Positions 1 to 7,482 of a DNA stretch of 64,000 nucleotides are shown in pieces. A program made the position numbers and the translations under genes. Origin of the DNA: Deltaproteobacteria bacterium (GTDB lineage Bacteria; Myxococcota; Myxococcia; Myxococcales; Anaeromyxobacteraceae); assembly GCA_016214955.1 (NCBI GenBank), contig JACRMN010000011.1, positions 123,897 to 187,896 on the forward strand. The letters are read 5' to 3'. Position 1 is the stretch's first letter. Each line of letters opens with the position of its first letter. A model generated the notes under the pieces. It worked only from the letters and a program-made list of their open reading frames with translations. It ran no database searches and had not been told where the DNA came from.

Positions 1-386
1 CCGCTGCCCCACCTGTCAGCGCGGAAGGGGAGGAGAGCTACCGGAAGGCGTTCACCTCGGCGGAGCGGAAGTACCAGGGATCCAACTACCTCGGTGCCGT
101 GGCCGACTACCGCCGCGCCCTCCTGTTCCGCGAGACCAGCGAGGCGCAGGCGGGGCTGGGGCGGGCCCTCTTCGACGCCAGCCAGCCCGGACCGGCGCTG
201 GCCGCCCTGCGCCGGGCGGTGGAGCTGGACCCGGCCAACGCCGACGCCTTCCTGACGCTGGGAGAGGTGTACCTGCTCGACGACCGGCCCCGGGAGGCCC
301 GGGCGGCCTACGAGCGGTACCTGGAGCTGGCGCCCGACGCCCCCGAGGCGCGCGAGGTGCGAGCGGTCCTGGAGCGGATGCGCTAG
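1..386 (+). CDS. TPR-repeat protein, C-terminal part (cut by window edge)
   Basis: The frame is open from the left edge (codons in phase from base 3) to a TAG at 384-386, so the N-terminus lies outside the window. The visible 127 residues hold two to three tetratricopeptide repeats: ALAALRRAVELDPANADAF and ARAAYERYLELAPDAPEA are textbook TPR helices. TPRs bind other proteins; no enzymatic domain is visible in this part, so the role cannot be named. An internal GTG at 99 is not needed as a start because the TPR pattern continues upstream of it. A hairpin follows the stop. Confidence 0.8.
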   Translation, partial: AAPPVSAEGEESYRKAFTSAERKYQGSNYLGAVADYRRALLFRETSEAQAGLGRALFDASQPGPALAALRRAVELDPANADAFLTLGEVYLLDDRPREARAAYERYLELAPDAPEAREVRAVLERMR

Positions 387-400
387 AAGAGGGGTGCTCC

Positions 401-424
401 GGGGCAGGCACTTCCGCCTGCCCC
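401..424 (+). terminator. Perfect hairpin after the TPR gene
   Basis: GGGGCAGGC (401-409) pairs perfectly with GCCTGCCCC (416-424) over a 6-base loop, 14 bases after the TPR stop. There is no U-tract, so it may be a factor-assisted terminator or a hairpin in the tsaD leader. Confidence 0.45.
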
Positions 425-439
425 GGCTCCGTTCCGGTC

Positions 440-496
440 ATGAAAGTCCTGGGCATCGAGATGAAGTGCAGCGCCCGCCCGCCGAGGCGACCGTGA
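440..496 (+). other. 18-codon leader ORF that duplicates the start of tsaD
   Basis: ATG at 440 opens a frame reading MKVLGIEMKCSARPPRRP and stopping with TGA at 494-496. Its first seven codons match the first seven of tsaD (VKVLGIE at 493-513) at the DNA level with only 2 of 21 bases different, but in another reading frame. The TGA overlaps the GTG start of tsaD (GTGA, 493-496), so ribosomes ending here are placed on the tsaD start. It is either a remnant of a 53-bp partial duplication or a functional coupling leader. Whether it is translated is unknown. Confidence 0.4.
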
Positions 497-1494
497 AGGT
501 CCTGGGCATCGAGACCTCCTGCGACGAGACCGCTGCCTCCGTGGTGGAGGACGGGCGGCGCGTGCTCTCTGACGTGGTGGCCACCCAGATCGAGCTGCAC
601 CGCAAGTGGGGAGGCGTGGTGCCGGAGCTGGCCTCGCGCAACCACGTGATGCAGGTGCTCCCGGTGGTGGACGAGGCGCTGGCGCGGGCCGGGGTGAAGC
701 CGGCCGAGCTGGACGGCATCGCGGTGACGAGCGGGCCGGGCCTGGTGGGGGCGCTGCTGGTGGGCGTGCAGGTGGCCAAGGCGCTCGCCGAGGCCTGGCA
801 GAAGCCGCTCGCCGGCGTGAACCACCTGGAGGGGCACCTGCTGGCCGCCTTCCTCTCGGAGACGCCGCCCACCTTCCCGTTCCTGGGCCTGGTGGTCTCG
901 GGCGGCCACACCTCGCTCTACGCCGCCGAGGGCTTCGGCCGGTACCGCCTGCTCGGCGCCACCCGCGACGACGCCGCCGGCGAGGCCTTCGACAAGGGGG
1001 CGAAGCTGCTCGGCCTGCCCTACCCCGGCGGCGTGGCCATCGACAGGCTGGCGCGCCAGGGCGACGAGCTGGCGGTGCGCTTCCCCAGGGCCATCGTCAA
1101 GGGGGCCGACCTGGACTTCAGCTTCTCCGGCCTGAAGACGGCGCTGCTCCACCACGTGCGCAAGCACGGCGTGCCGGAGGGAAAGGCCCTCGCCGACCTC
1201 TGCGCCTCCTACCAGGAGGCCATCGTCGGGGCGCTCACCCACAAGCTCTTCCGCGCCGCGCGCCGGCTCCAGTTTTCCCGGGTGGTGCTGGCCGGTGGCG
1301 TGGCCGCCAACTCCCGGCTGCGGGCGGCGGTGGTGGAGCGGGCCGCCGAGTACGAGGAGCTGTCGGTGTTCCTGCCGGCGCCGAAGCTCTGCACCGACAA
1401 CGCCGCCATGATCGCCGTGGCCGGCACCGAGGCGCTGAGGCGCGGCGAGCGCCGGGGGCCCGACCTGGCCGCGGACGCGAGCTGGCGGCTGTGA
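493..1494 (+). CDS. tsaD: tRNA N6-adenosine threonylcarbamoyltransferase TsaD
   Basis: TsaD (Kae1/YgjD/OSGEP family) transfers threonylcarbamoyl from its AMP ester to A37 of ANN-reading tRNAs, working with TsaB/TsaE in the cytoplasm. The protein opens with the ASKHA signature VLGIETSCDETAASVV, followed by the metal-binding histidine motif SRNHVMQVLPVVDEAL, the VVSGGHTSL loop, GEAFDKGAKLLGLPYPGG and a C-terminal AGGVAANSRLR...TDNAAMIA segment. Its 333 residues are the usual length. GTG at 493 is chosen because it gives the family N-terminus; an in-frame upstream extension has no family similarity. The stop overlaps the GTG of rsmA by 4 nt, so the two are translationally coupled. Confidence 0.96.
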   Translation: MKVLGIETSCDETAASVVEDGRRVLSDVVATQIELHRKWGGVVPELASRNHVMQVLPVVDEALARAGVKPAELDGIAVTSGPGLVGALLVGVQVAKALAEAWQKPLAGVNHLEGHLLAAFLSETPPTFPFLGLVVSGGHTSLYAAEGFGRYRLLGATRDDAAGEAFDKGAKLLGLPYPGGVAIDRLARQGDELAVRFPRAIVKGADLDFSFSGLKTALLHHVRKHGVPEGKALADLCASYQEAIVGALTHKLFRAARRLQFSRVVLAGGVAANSRLRAAVVERAAEYEELSVFLPAPKLCTDNAAMIAVAGTEALRRGERRGPDLAADASWRL

Positions 1495-2399
1495 CGCGCT
1501 ACCCGAGCCCGCGGGCGCTCCTCGAGAAGTACGACCTCCAGGCCAAGAAGAGCTGGGGGCAGAACTTCCTCGGCGACCAGGAGATCCTGGACGAGATCGC
1601 GGAGCTGGCACTCCCCGAGCCGGGGGAGAGGGTGGTGGAGCTGGGCGCGGGGCTGGGCCACCTGACGGCGCGCCTCCTGCTCCGCGGCGCCCGGGTCATC
1701 GCGGTGGAGCGGGACAGGGACATGGCGCGCGTGCTCCGCGGGGAGCTGGGGGAGCGGATCCAGCTCCTGGAGGCCGACGCGGTGAGCCTGGACTACCGGG
1801 CGTTGGCTTCGGCCCCGACCCCTGCCCTGAGCGAGGGTCCGCCTCAGCGGGCCCGAGTCGAAGGGCCGACCCCGGCCCCGACCCCGACCCCGACCTCGAC
1901 CCCGAAGATCGCCGTGGTGGGGAACCTGCCCTACCACCTGACGAGCCCGATCCTCTTCTCGCTCCTCGACCAGGCCGAGGTGGTGTCGCGCGCGGTCTTC
2001 CTCCTGCAGCGCGAGGTGGCGGAGCGGCTGGCGGCGCACCCGGGGACCAAGGCGTGGGGGCTCCTGTCGGTGCTCCTGCAGCACCGGGCCGAGGTGCGCG
2101 TGGCGCGGCGCGTGCCCGCCGGCGCCTTCCTGCCGCCGCCCAAGGTGGAGAGCGCAGTGCTGGTGGCAGAGCTCCACGCGCCGAGGGCGCCGGTGAAGGA
2201 CGAGGTCCGCTTCCGCAGGCTGGTGAAGGCCGGCTTCGGCCAGCGGCGCAAGACCCTCGCCAACGCCCTCAGGGCCGCACGCCTCGCGCCCGACGAGCCG
2301 CTCCGCGCGGCGCTGGCCGCGGCCGGCATCGACCCGGGCCGGCGCGGCGAGACGCTCTCGGTGGAAGAGTGGGCGGCCCTGGAGCGGGCGCTGGACTGA
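1491..2399 (+). CDS. rsmA: 16S rRNA (adenine1518/1519-N6)-dimethyltransferase RsmA/KsgA with an in-frame insertion
   Basis: RsmA dimethylates two adjacent adenosines in helix 45 of 16S rRNA during 30S maturation. Seen: KKSWGQNFL near the N-terminus, SAM-binding VVELGAGLGHLT, the acidic motif VIAVERD, the catalytic NLPYHLTSPIL motif and the C-terminal helical domain (FGQRRKTLANALR). The protein is 302 residues. Between LLEADAVSLDYRAL and the NLPY motif sits a Pro/Thr-rich stretch of about 30 residues that ordinary KsgA proteins lack; it is encoded by a copy of a dispersed palindromic repeat (1811-1905). Start GTG at 1491 overlaps the tsaD stop. Confidence 0.95.
   Translation: MTRYPSPRALLEKYDLQAKKSWGQNFLGDQEILDEIAELALPEPGERVVELGAGLGHLTARLLLRGARVIAVERDRDMARVLRGELGERIQLLEADAVSLDYRALASAPTPALSEGPPQRARVEGPTPAPTPTPTSTPKIAVVGNLPYHLTSPILFSLLDQAEVVSRAVFLLQREVAERLAAHPGTKAWGLLSVLLQHRAEVRVARRVPAGAFLPPPKVESAVLVAELHAPRAPVKDEVRFRRLVKAGFGQRRKTLANALRAARLAPDEPLRAALAAAGIDPGRRGETLSVEEWAALERALD
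1811..1905 (+). repeat. Palindromic repeat plus hexamer tail, copy A, in frame inside rsmA
   Basis: A core at about 1821-1868 (CCCTGAGCGAGGG, an inner stem GGGTCCGC-CTCA-GCGGGCCC, then CCCGAGTCGAAGGG) is followed by a tail of CCGACC-type hexamers to 1905. The same core and tail occur in reverse orientation upstream of a DsrE gene (23741-23850) and in the Ser/Thr kinase gene (51749-51850). Here it is read as PALSEGPPQRARVEGPTP followed by a Thr-Pro run. Confidence 0.85.
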
Positions 2400-2567
2400 C
2401 TACCCTCCCGCGGAGGCGGGAGCCGGCTTGGCGGCGGGGCGGGGGCTGCGGCGCTCGGGGCCGCGCCAGGTGCGGCGAGGAGCGGCGCGGTAGTAGCCCT
2501 GGAGCGCGTGGAACCCGCACGTCCCGCCGACGAACTGCGGGCGGCTGCAGCCCTTCACCCTGCACAT
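2400..2567 (-). CDS. Small Cys-containing protein of unknown function
   Basis: This 55-residue protein has no recognisable family. It begins MCRVKGCSRPQFVGGTCGFH, whose three Cys and a His suggest a small metal-binding knuckle, and ends in a basic, Pro/Ala-rich tail. ATG at 2567 is preferred because GAGGAGG lies 6 nt upstream as a strong ribosome-binding site; a longer frame to 2660 exists without such support. The stop codon abuts the rsmA stop, so the genes converge. The function is unknown and expression is unproven. Confidence 0.5.
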   Translation of the reverse strand: MCRVKGCSRPQFVGGTCGFHALQGYYRAAPRRTWRGPERRSPRPAAKPAPASAGG

Positions 2568-2672
2568 CGCCGCCTCCTCGCTGCTGCTCCGGTGCTCCAT
2601 GGGCGCCCACCCGCAGATTGTTACCCGCCGCCCACGCCCTGCAGTCGGATGGGCGCCCATGTCCTTCCGTAG

Positions 2673-2954
2673 CTAGCTGCTGATCCTCCGGGCCGCCGAG
2701 AGCAGCAGGCTCATGTTGCGGGCGCCGTTCTCGCCCAGGTAGCGGCGGAAGGCGCCTGCATCGAGCCGCATCTTGCGGATCGTCTCCTCGACGACGGCCT
2801 CGTAGCTGCGCGCGCTCGGCTTGCGGAGCTCGAGCGCGATCTTCAGGATTGCCCGGTGGTAGGCGGGGTCGATCTCGGGGCCCCCCACCCTCGCCGACGC
2901 CGGCGCGCCACGGCTCACCGCCCTCGCCGCCGACCGACCTCGCGTAGCCGCCAT
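2673..2954 (-). CDS. Conserved-looking small protein of unknown function
   Basis: A 93-residue soluble protein: basic N-terminal third (MAATRGRSAARAVSR), then a predicted helical domain PAYHRAILKIALELRK...SYEAVVEETIRKMRLDAGAFRRYL. I do not recognise a family. The start at 2954 is chosen because GGGGGAGG lies 8 nt upstream, and a promoter-like TTGACC-N17-TACTGT (2997-3025) overlaps the alternative upstream ATG at 3005. Single gene, read towards the small Cys-containing gene. Confidence 0.6.
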   Translation of the reverse strand: MAATRGRSAARAVSRGAPASARVGGPEIDPAYHRAILKIALELRKPSARSYEAVVEETIRKMRLDAGAFRRYLGENGARNMSLLLSAARRISS

Positions 2955-2996
2955 CCGCCGCGCCTCCCCCGGGGTCAGGCCCCGCTGGACGGCGTG

Positions 2997-3025
2997 ACAG
3001 TACATGACACGACATGAGGGGTCAA
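2997..3025 (-). promoter_or_regulatory. Candidate sigma-70 promoter for the gene ending at 2673
   Basis: On the minus strand TTGACC (3020-3025) and TACTGT (2997-3002) are separated by exactly 17 bases. The predicted transcript would begin just before the ATG at 2954, supporting that start. Confidence 0.45.
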
Positions 3026-3189
3026 CGGGCCCAGCATCCTTCCTGAAATCGGATGCTTGGCGGGCGCGGCGCCGGGGCGCTCTGATCTAAGGATCATGGC
3101 CTGTATGATCCAAAGATCGCGCCCGCTCCCGAGGCCACGGACGTGGACACCCCGCGAGACGCTGTGGCAATCTCCCGCGCTCTTCCAGG

Positions 3190-3834
3190 ATGGAGCGAGC
3201 CCGCTACATCGTCGTCGAGGGGCCCATCGGCGCCGGCAAGAGCACGCTGGCCACGCTGCTGGCCGAGCGGATGGGCGGCCGCCTGCTCGCCGAGCCAGTG
3301 GAGGAGAACCCGTTCCTCGCCAGCTTTTACGAGGACCCGAAGAAGCACGCCTTCCAGACCCAGCTCTTCTTCCTGCTGTCGCGCTTCCAGCAGCAGCAGC
3401 AGCTCTTCCAGCAGGATCTCTTCAGCCAGGTCACGGTCTCCGACTACCTCTTCGCCAAGGACCGCATCTTCGCCTCGCTGACGCTGGAGCCGGCCGAGCT
3501 GGCGCTCTACGAGCGCGTCTACGAGCTACTCGGGCCACGGGTGGTGAAGCCGGACCTGGTGGTCTACCTGCAGGCCCGGGTGGACGTGCTGCAGGCCCGC
3601 ATCAAGAAGCGGGGGCGCGACTTCGAGCGGGCCATGGACCCCGCCTACCTGGAGGCGCTCTCCAAGGCCTACGGCGACCACTTCTTCCACTACGACGAGA
3701 CCCCGCTCCTGGTGGTCAACGTCAGCGACCTCGACCTCACCGCTCCGGGCGAGGAGGTCGAGCACCTCCTCTCGGTGATCCGCAAGCACCGCAAGGGCAC
3801 CCAGCACTACCTGCCGATGGGGACCCGAGCCTGA
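3190..3834 (+). CDS. Deoxynucleoside kinase (deoxyadenosine/deoxyguanosine kinase family)
   Basis: Phosphorylates deoxynucleosides in the salvage pathway. The 214-residue protein has the P-loop [12 protein letters not shown] near the N-terminus, the [15 protein letters not shown] segment typical of dNK enzymes, the [11 protein letters not shown] motif (DRS/DRI region that helps bind sugar and base) and a lid region [13 protein letters not shown] at 3190 puts the P-loop at residue 11, as in relatives. The specific substrate (dA, dG, dC or dT) cannot be read from the sequence. It is followed by panB after about 115 bases, with no coupling. Confidence 0.9.
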   Translation: MERARYIVVEGPIGAGKSTLATLLAERMGGRLLAEPVEENPFLASFYEDPKKHAFQTQLFFLLSRFQQQQQLFQQDLFSQVTVSDYLFAKDRIFASLTLEPAELALYERVYELLGPRVVKPDLVVYLQARVDVLQARIKKRGRDFERAMDPAYLEALSKAYGDHFFHYDETPLLVVNVSDLDLTAPGEEVEHLLSVIRKHRKGTQHYLPMGTRA

Positions 3835-3950
3835 AGGAAGGGAAGACTGACGCAACGGACCTTGGCGCCGGCGACTCCGGCAGGGTAGATTGTCCTTCTC
3901 CCCCAATGGGCGGGACCCGAGCCTCTACCGGGCCTGCACCGGAGGTCGAG

Positions 3951-4859
3951 ATGTCCAGCCAGACTGCACCGCGCAAGCGGGTCACCGTCAACGACCTCGC
4001 TCGCATGAAGGCCGCCGGCGAGAAGATCGCCGTGGTCACCGCCTACGACGCCACGACCGCGCGCCTCGCGGAGCAGGCCGGCGTCGACTGCATCCTGGTG
4101 GGCGACTCCCTGGGGATGGTCTTCCAGGGGCACGACTCCACCCTGCCGGTGACCCTCGACCAGATGGTCTACCACACGGCCTGCGTGCGCCGGGGCCTGC
4201 AGCGGGGTGCCGGCCGGGCCCACCTCATCGCCGACCTGCCCTTCGGCAGCTACCAGGCCAGCGTCGACGACGCGGTGAAGAGCGCCGCGCGGCTGGTGGC
4301 CGAGGGCGGCGCCGAGGCGGTGAAGCTCGAGGGCGGCCGCGACTTCTCCGAGGTGGTGCGCCGCGTGGTCCGCGCCGGAATCCCGGTGATGGGCCACATC
4401 GGCCTGACCCCGCAGGCGGTCCACAAGCTCGGCGGCTACCTGGTGCAGGGCAAGGACGAGGAGCGGGCCCAGCAGCTGCTGCGCGACGCCCAGGAGCTGG
4501 AGGCGGCAGGCTGCTACTCCATCGTGCTGGAGTGCATCCCCTCCGAGCTCTCCCGCTTCATCACCGGCCGGCTCTCCATCCCCACCATCGGCATCGGCGC
4601 CGGGCCCCACTGCGACGGCCAGGTGCTGGTGATGAACGACCTCATCGGCCTCGACGAGACCTTCAAGCCCAAGTTCGTGAAGCGCTTCGGCACCGTGGGC
4701 CAGGCGCTGCAGGGCGCGGTGGCGGCCTACGTGGAGGAGGTCCGCGGCCAGACGTTCCCCGCCGAGGAGCACAGCTTCCACGCCCCCAGCCTCCGGCTGC
4801 TCCACGCTGTGGAGGAGGAGCCGCGCGACGACGCCCAGGTGGTGGGGGCGCCGGTCTAG
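3951..4859 (+). CDS. panB: 3-methyl-2-oxobutanoate hydroxymethyltransferase PanB
   Basis: PanB makes ketopantoate from 2-oxoisovalerate and methylene-THF, the first step of pantothenate/CoA synthesis. Hallmarks seen: [18 protein letters not shown], the metal-binding [42 protein letters not shown] and [15 protein letters not shown]. At 302 residues it is slightly longer than E. coli PanB, with a short extra tail. ATG at 3951 has GGAGGTCGAG just upstream. It is the first gene of a panB-panC-smpB run. Confidence 0.97.
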   Translation: MSSQTAPRKRVTVNDLARMKAAGEKIAVVTAYDATTARLAEQAGVDCILVGDSLGMVFQGHDSTLPVTLDQMVYHTACVRRGLQRGAGRAHLIADLPFGSYQASVDDAVKSAARLVAEGGAEAVKLEGGRDFSEVVRRVVRAGIPVMGHIGLTPQAVHKLGGYLVQGKDEERAQQLLRDAQELEAAGCYSIVLECIPSELSRFITGRLSIPTIGIGAGPHCDGQVLVMNDLIGLDETFKPKFVKRFGTVGQALQGAVAAYVEEVRGQTFPAEEHSFHAPSLRLLHAVEEEPRDDAQVVGAPV

Positions 4860-4913
4860 GGCATCCACCCGCCGCTTGCGGCCGCCGGGCCCCTGCGCCA
4901 TCCTCGCGACCCC

Positions 4914-5771
4914 ATGTCGGCACCCGAGCTCATCCGCGACCCTCGCGAGTGGCAGCGCCGCTGCCGCGAGGCGCGCCAGGCAGGTCGCCGAATCGCGCTG
5001 GTCCCCACCATGGGCTACCTGCACGACGGCCACCTCTCGCTCATGCGCGAGGCCCGGCGGCGGGCCGGGGCCGACGGCCTGGCGCTGGCCACCATCTTCG
5101 TGAACCCCACCCAGTTCGGGCCTCAGGAGGACCTCTCCCGCTACCCGCGCGACCTGTCCGGCGACCTGGCGAAGTGCGGCCAGGCCGGGGTGGACCGGGT
5201 GCTGGCGCCCGAGGCCAGCGCCGTCTACCACCCGCTCCACGAGAGCTGGGTGGACGTGACGTCGGTGTCTCAGGGGCTCTGCGGCGCCTCGCGCCCGGGC
5301 CACTTCCGCGGCGTGGCCACGGTGGTGATGAAGCTCCTGCACCTCTCCCACCCCGACGTGGCCCTCTTCGGCGAGAAGGACTGGCAGCAGCTGCAGGTGA
5401 TCAGGGCGATGGTCCGCGACCTGGACCTCGACGTCGAGATCGCCGGCATGCCCATCATCCGCGAGCAGGACGGCCTGGCCATGTCCTCGCGCAACGCCTA
5501 CCTCTCCGCCGAGGAGCGGGTGCGGGCCCTCTCGCTCTCGCGGGCCCTCTTCGAGGCCGGGGCGCGCGCTCGGGGCGGCGAGCGCCGGGCCGCCGCGCTG
5601 CAGGCCGGCGCCCGCGCCGCGCTGGAGGGGGCCGGCGTGCGGGTGGACTACGTCGAGGTGGTGCAGCCGGAGACGCTGCGGCCGGTGGCCGAGGCGGCCC
5701 CGGGGAGCCGCATGCTGGTGGCGGGCTTCGTGGGCCGCACCCGCCTCATCGACAACGTGGGCCTGCCATGA
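4914..5771 (+). CDS. panC: Pantothenate synthetase PanC
   Basis: PanC condenses pantoate and beta-alanine with ATP. Seen: the HIGH-type motif in VPTMGYLHDGHLSLM, FVNPTQFGPQEDL, RPGHFRGVATVVMKL, the ATP-binding FGEKDWQQLQVI and the KMSKS-equivalent DGLAMSSRNAYL. 285 residues, the normal length. The gene starts 54 bases after panB, and its TGA overlaps the smpB ATG by 4 nt (ATGA), so panC and smpB are coupled. Confidence 0.97.
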   Translation: MSAPELIRDPREWQRRCREARQAGRRIALVPTMGYLHDGHLSLMREARRRAGADGLALATIFVNPTQFGPQEDLSRYPRDLSGDLAKCGQAGVDRVLAPEASAVYHPLHESWVDVTSVSQGLCGASRPGHFRGVATVVMKLLHLSHPDVALFGEKDWQQLQVIRAMVRDLDLDVEIAGMPIIREQDGLAMSSRNAYLSAEERVRALSLSRALFEAGARARGGERRAAALQAGARAALEGAGVRVDYVEVVQPETLRPVAEAAPGSRMLVAGFVGRTRLIDNVGLP

Positions 5772-6256
5772 AGAAGGGCGGCCGCAAGGGCGGCCCGCCC
5801 GAGGGGGCGCAGGTCGTCGTCCAGAACCGCAAGGCGCGCCACGACTACTCCATCGAGGAGCAGGTGGAGGCGGGCCTCGCCCTCACCGGCAGCGAGGTGA
5901 AGTCGCTGCGGGCCGGCAACGTGGCCCTGGCCGACGCCTATGCGCTGGTGAAGAACGGGGAGCTCTGGCTGGCGAGCTGCCGCATCGGCGAGTACCAGCC
6001 CGCCTCCTATACCGGGCACGCGCCCACGCGCGAGCGCAAGCTGCTCCTCCGCCGCGCCGAGATCGACAGGCTGGCGGGCAAGGTGGAGAAGGCCGGCTAC
6101 ACGCTGGTGCCGCTCTCGCTCTACTTCAAGGACGGCTGGGCCAAGGTGGAGCTGGGGCTCGCCCGGGGGCGCACCCACGAGGACCGGCGCGACGCCATCG
6201 CCGAGCGGGAGCAGCGGCGCGAGATGGACCGGGCCATGTCGCGCCGGCGGCGCTGA
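5768..6256 (+). CDS. smpB: SsrA-binding protein SmpB
   Basis: SmpB binds tmRNA and brings it to stalled ribosomes for trans-translation. The 162-residue protein carries the family core: VVQNRKARHDYSIEE, GLALTGSEVKSLRAG, the WLASCRIGEYQ strand, and the C-terminal VELGLARGRTHEDRRD with a basic tail (AMSRRRR) that acts in the ribosomal A site. It overlaps the panC stop (ATGA). No tmRNA gene was found next to it. Confidence 0.97.
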   Translation: MKKGGRKGGPPEGAQVVVQNRKARHDYSIEEQVEAGLALTGSEVKSLRAGNVALADAYALVKNGELWLASCRIGEYQPASYTGHAPTRERKLLLRRAEIDRLAGKVEKAGYTLVPLSLYFKDGWAKVELGLARGRTHEDRRDAIAEREQRREMDRAMSRRRR

Positions 6257-6274
6257 GCGCGGGGCGCTCCGCGC
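6256..6274 (+). terminator. GC-rich hairpin directly after smpB
   Basis: GCGCGG (6257-6262) can pair with CCGCGC (6269-6274); a nested AGCGC-GGG-GCGCT is an alternative fold. There is no U-tract. It lies at the end of the panB-panC-smpB run. Confidence 0.35.
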
Positions 6275-6362
6275 GCGTGCGCCGACCTGCGGCGCTGTCG
6301 CACACCGGCGCATTGCCATGAACGCGGCACGGGGCTCGGCTGGCGGTACGCGACCGTGGTGC

Positions 6363-6368
6363 TACGCT
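6363..6368 (+). promoter_or_regulatory. Candidate -10 box (TACGCT) for the HD-GYP-like gene
   Basis: TACGCT ends 13 bases before the ATG at 6382. It is one of several TAnnnT boxes placed very close to first genes in this window, implying a very short 5' leader. No clear -35 is seen. Confidence 0.35.
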
Positions 6369-6381
6369 GACCCATACTCGG

Positions 6382-7290
6382 ATGCTGGAGCGCACCACGC
6401 TGACCCGTGACCTGGTCGATTGCCAGGGACGCATCCTGGCCCCTCGGGGCACGGAGATCACTCCCCGTGCGATCGCCGAGGTGGCCGCCAGGACCCGGCC
6501 GCTGGCCGGCAGGCCGCTGGTGGACTCGGTGGTGGCCGAGGACCTGCCCCAGGCGATGGCCGAGCCGGTCTACAAGCACATCTTCCGCCTGCGCACCGCC
6601 CAGGCCGAGGTGGCGCGGGCGGTGCTGGCCGCCGAGCTGCCCGGGCCGCTCCACGACGAGCTCCGCCACCTGCGCGACGCCGACTGGCCCCGCTACCGGC
6701 ACGCCGTGGCCACCGCCGCCGTGGCCTCGCGGATGCTCCACTCGGCCCTGGGCGACGCCGACGCCGTCCCCGGGCTGGTGGCGGCGGCGCTGCTCCACGA
6801 CCTGGGCATGCGCCACCTGCCGGCCGGGCTCCTGCGCAGCAAGGAGCCCCTCGACGCCGACGGGGTGCGGGAGGTGGCGGCCCATCCTCTGCTCGGGGCC
6901 TGGCACCTGGCCGCGGTGCTGGGGCGCCACCCGGCAGTGGAGGCGGCCCTGGGCCACCACTGGCGACAGGGCCGCGGCTACCCGCGGCTGGCGGTGGCGC
7001 CGCCGCGCTCGGTGGACGTGGTGGCGGTGGCCAGCGCCTTCGTGGCCCTGACCCACCCGCGCCCCTTCCGCACCGTCGTCTACGACGCCCGTGGGGCGGT
7101 GGACCTGCTGGTGGCCGACGCCCAGGCGGGCGAGGGCGACGTGGACGCGGTGAAGCTGCTGGTCCACGCGCTGCGCGGGGCGCACGGGCAGGTGCGGGAG
7201 ATCCGCTTCGGCCGGCAGCGGCTGGAGCACGCGCCCGGCGAGGCGGCGCACCCCTCGCTGTCGCGCCAGCTGGCGACGGCGCAGGCCTGA
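6382..7290 (+). CDS. HD-GYP-like phosphohydrolase domain protein
   Basis: HD-GYP proteins typically hydrolyse cyclic di-GMP. In this 302-residue protein the pattern is: upstream His (RYRHAVATAAV), the HD pair in ALLHDLGMRHLP (about residue 138), a later His in VAAHPLLGAWHL and GHHWRQGRGYPR (about 192-203), which matches the HHE..DGxGYP loop with some changes. The N-terminal 90 residues (TLTRDLVDCQGRILAPRG) resemble the leader segment of other bacterial HD-GYP proteins. No receiver or membrane segment is visible. The altered GYP loop leaves open whether it is active or only binds the nucleotide. Confidence 0.78.
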   Translation: MLERTTLTRDLVDCQGRILAPRGTEITPRAIAEVAARTRPLAGRPLVDSVVAEDLPQAMAEPVYKHIFRLRTAQAEVARAVLAAELPGPLHDELRHLRDADWPRYRHAVATAAVASRMLHSALGDADAVPGLVAAALLHDLGMRHLPAGLLRSKEPLDADGVREVAAHPLLGAWHLAAVLGRHPAVEAALGHHWRQGRGYPRLAVAPPRSVDVVAVASAFVALTHPRPFRTVVYDARGAVDLLVADAQAGEGDVDAVKLLVHALRGAHGQVREIRFGRQRLEHAPGEAAHPSLSRQLATAQA

Positions 7291-7482
7291 CGGCGCCGGC
7301 CAGGGCCGAGCTGGCAGCGGCCGCTCCTGCCGGACGGGCCGCGGGCGCGGGCACCCCGGCGCACCCTGCCCGCAGTGACAACAGCGCACTGGACGGGAAG
7401 CCCCGGAGCGCGCCCAATGGGCGCCAGGGTCGCCCGCCGCGCGGCCAGAGGCGGCGGCGGCGCGGCAGGGCGGGGGGGCTCC

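Noticed and set aside
2655-3005. Upstream ATG at 3005 as the start of the small reverse gene
   Set aside because: A TTGACC-N17-TACTGT promoter overlaps it, and ATG at 2954 has a strong GGGGGAGG ribosome-binding site.
6257-6381. tmRNA (ssrA) next to smpB
   Set aside because: The 125-base gap is too short for tmRNA and shows no tag peptide or tRNA-like ends; only a GC-rich hairpin is seen.
7375-7482. Upstream GTG start for the PEP-synthase-like protein
   Set aside because: It adds only a low-complexity Arg/Gly/Ala leader; ATG at 7483 begins sequence of normal composition.
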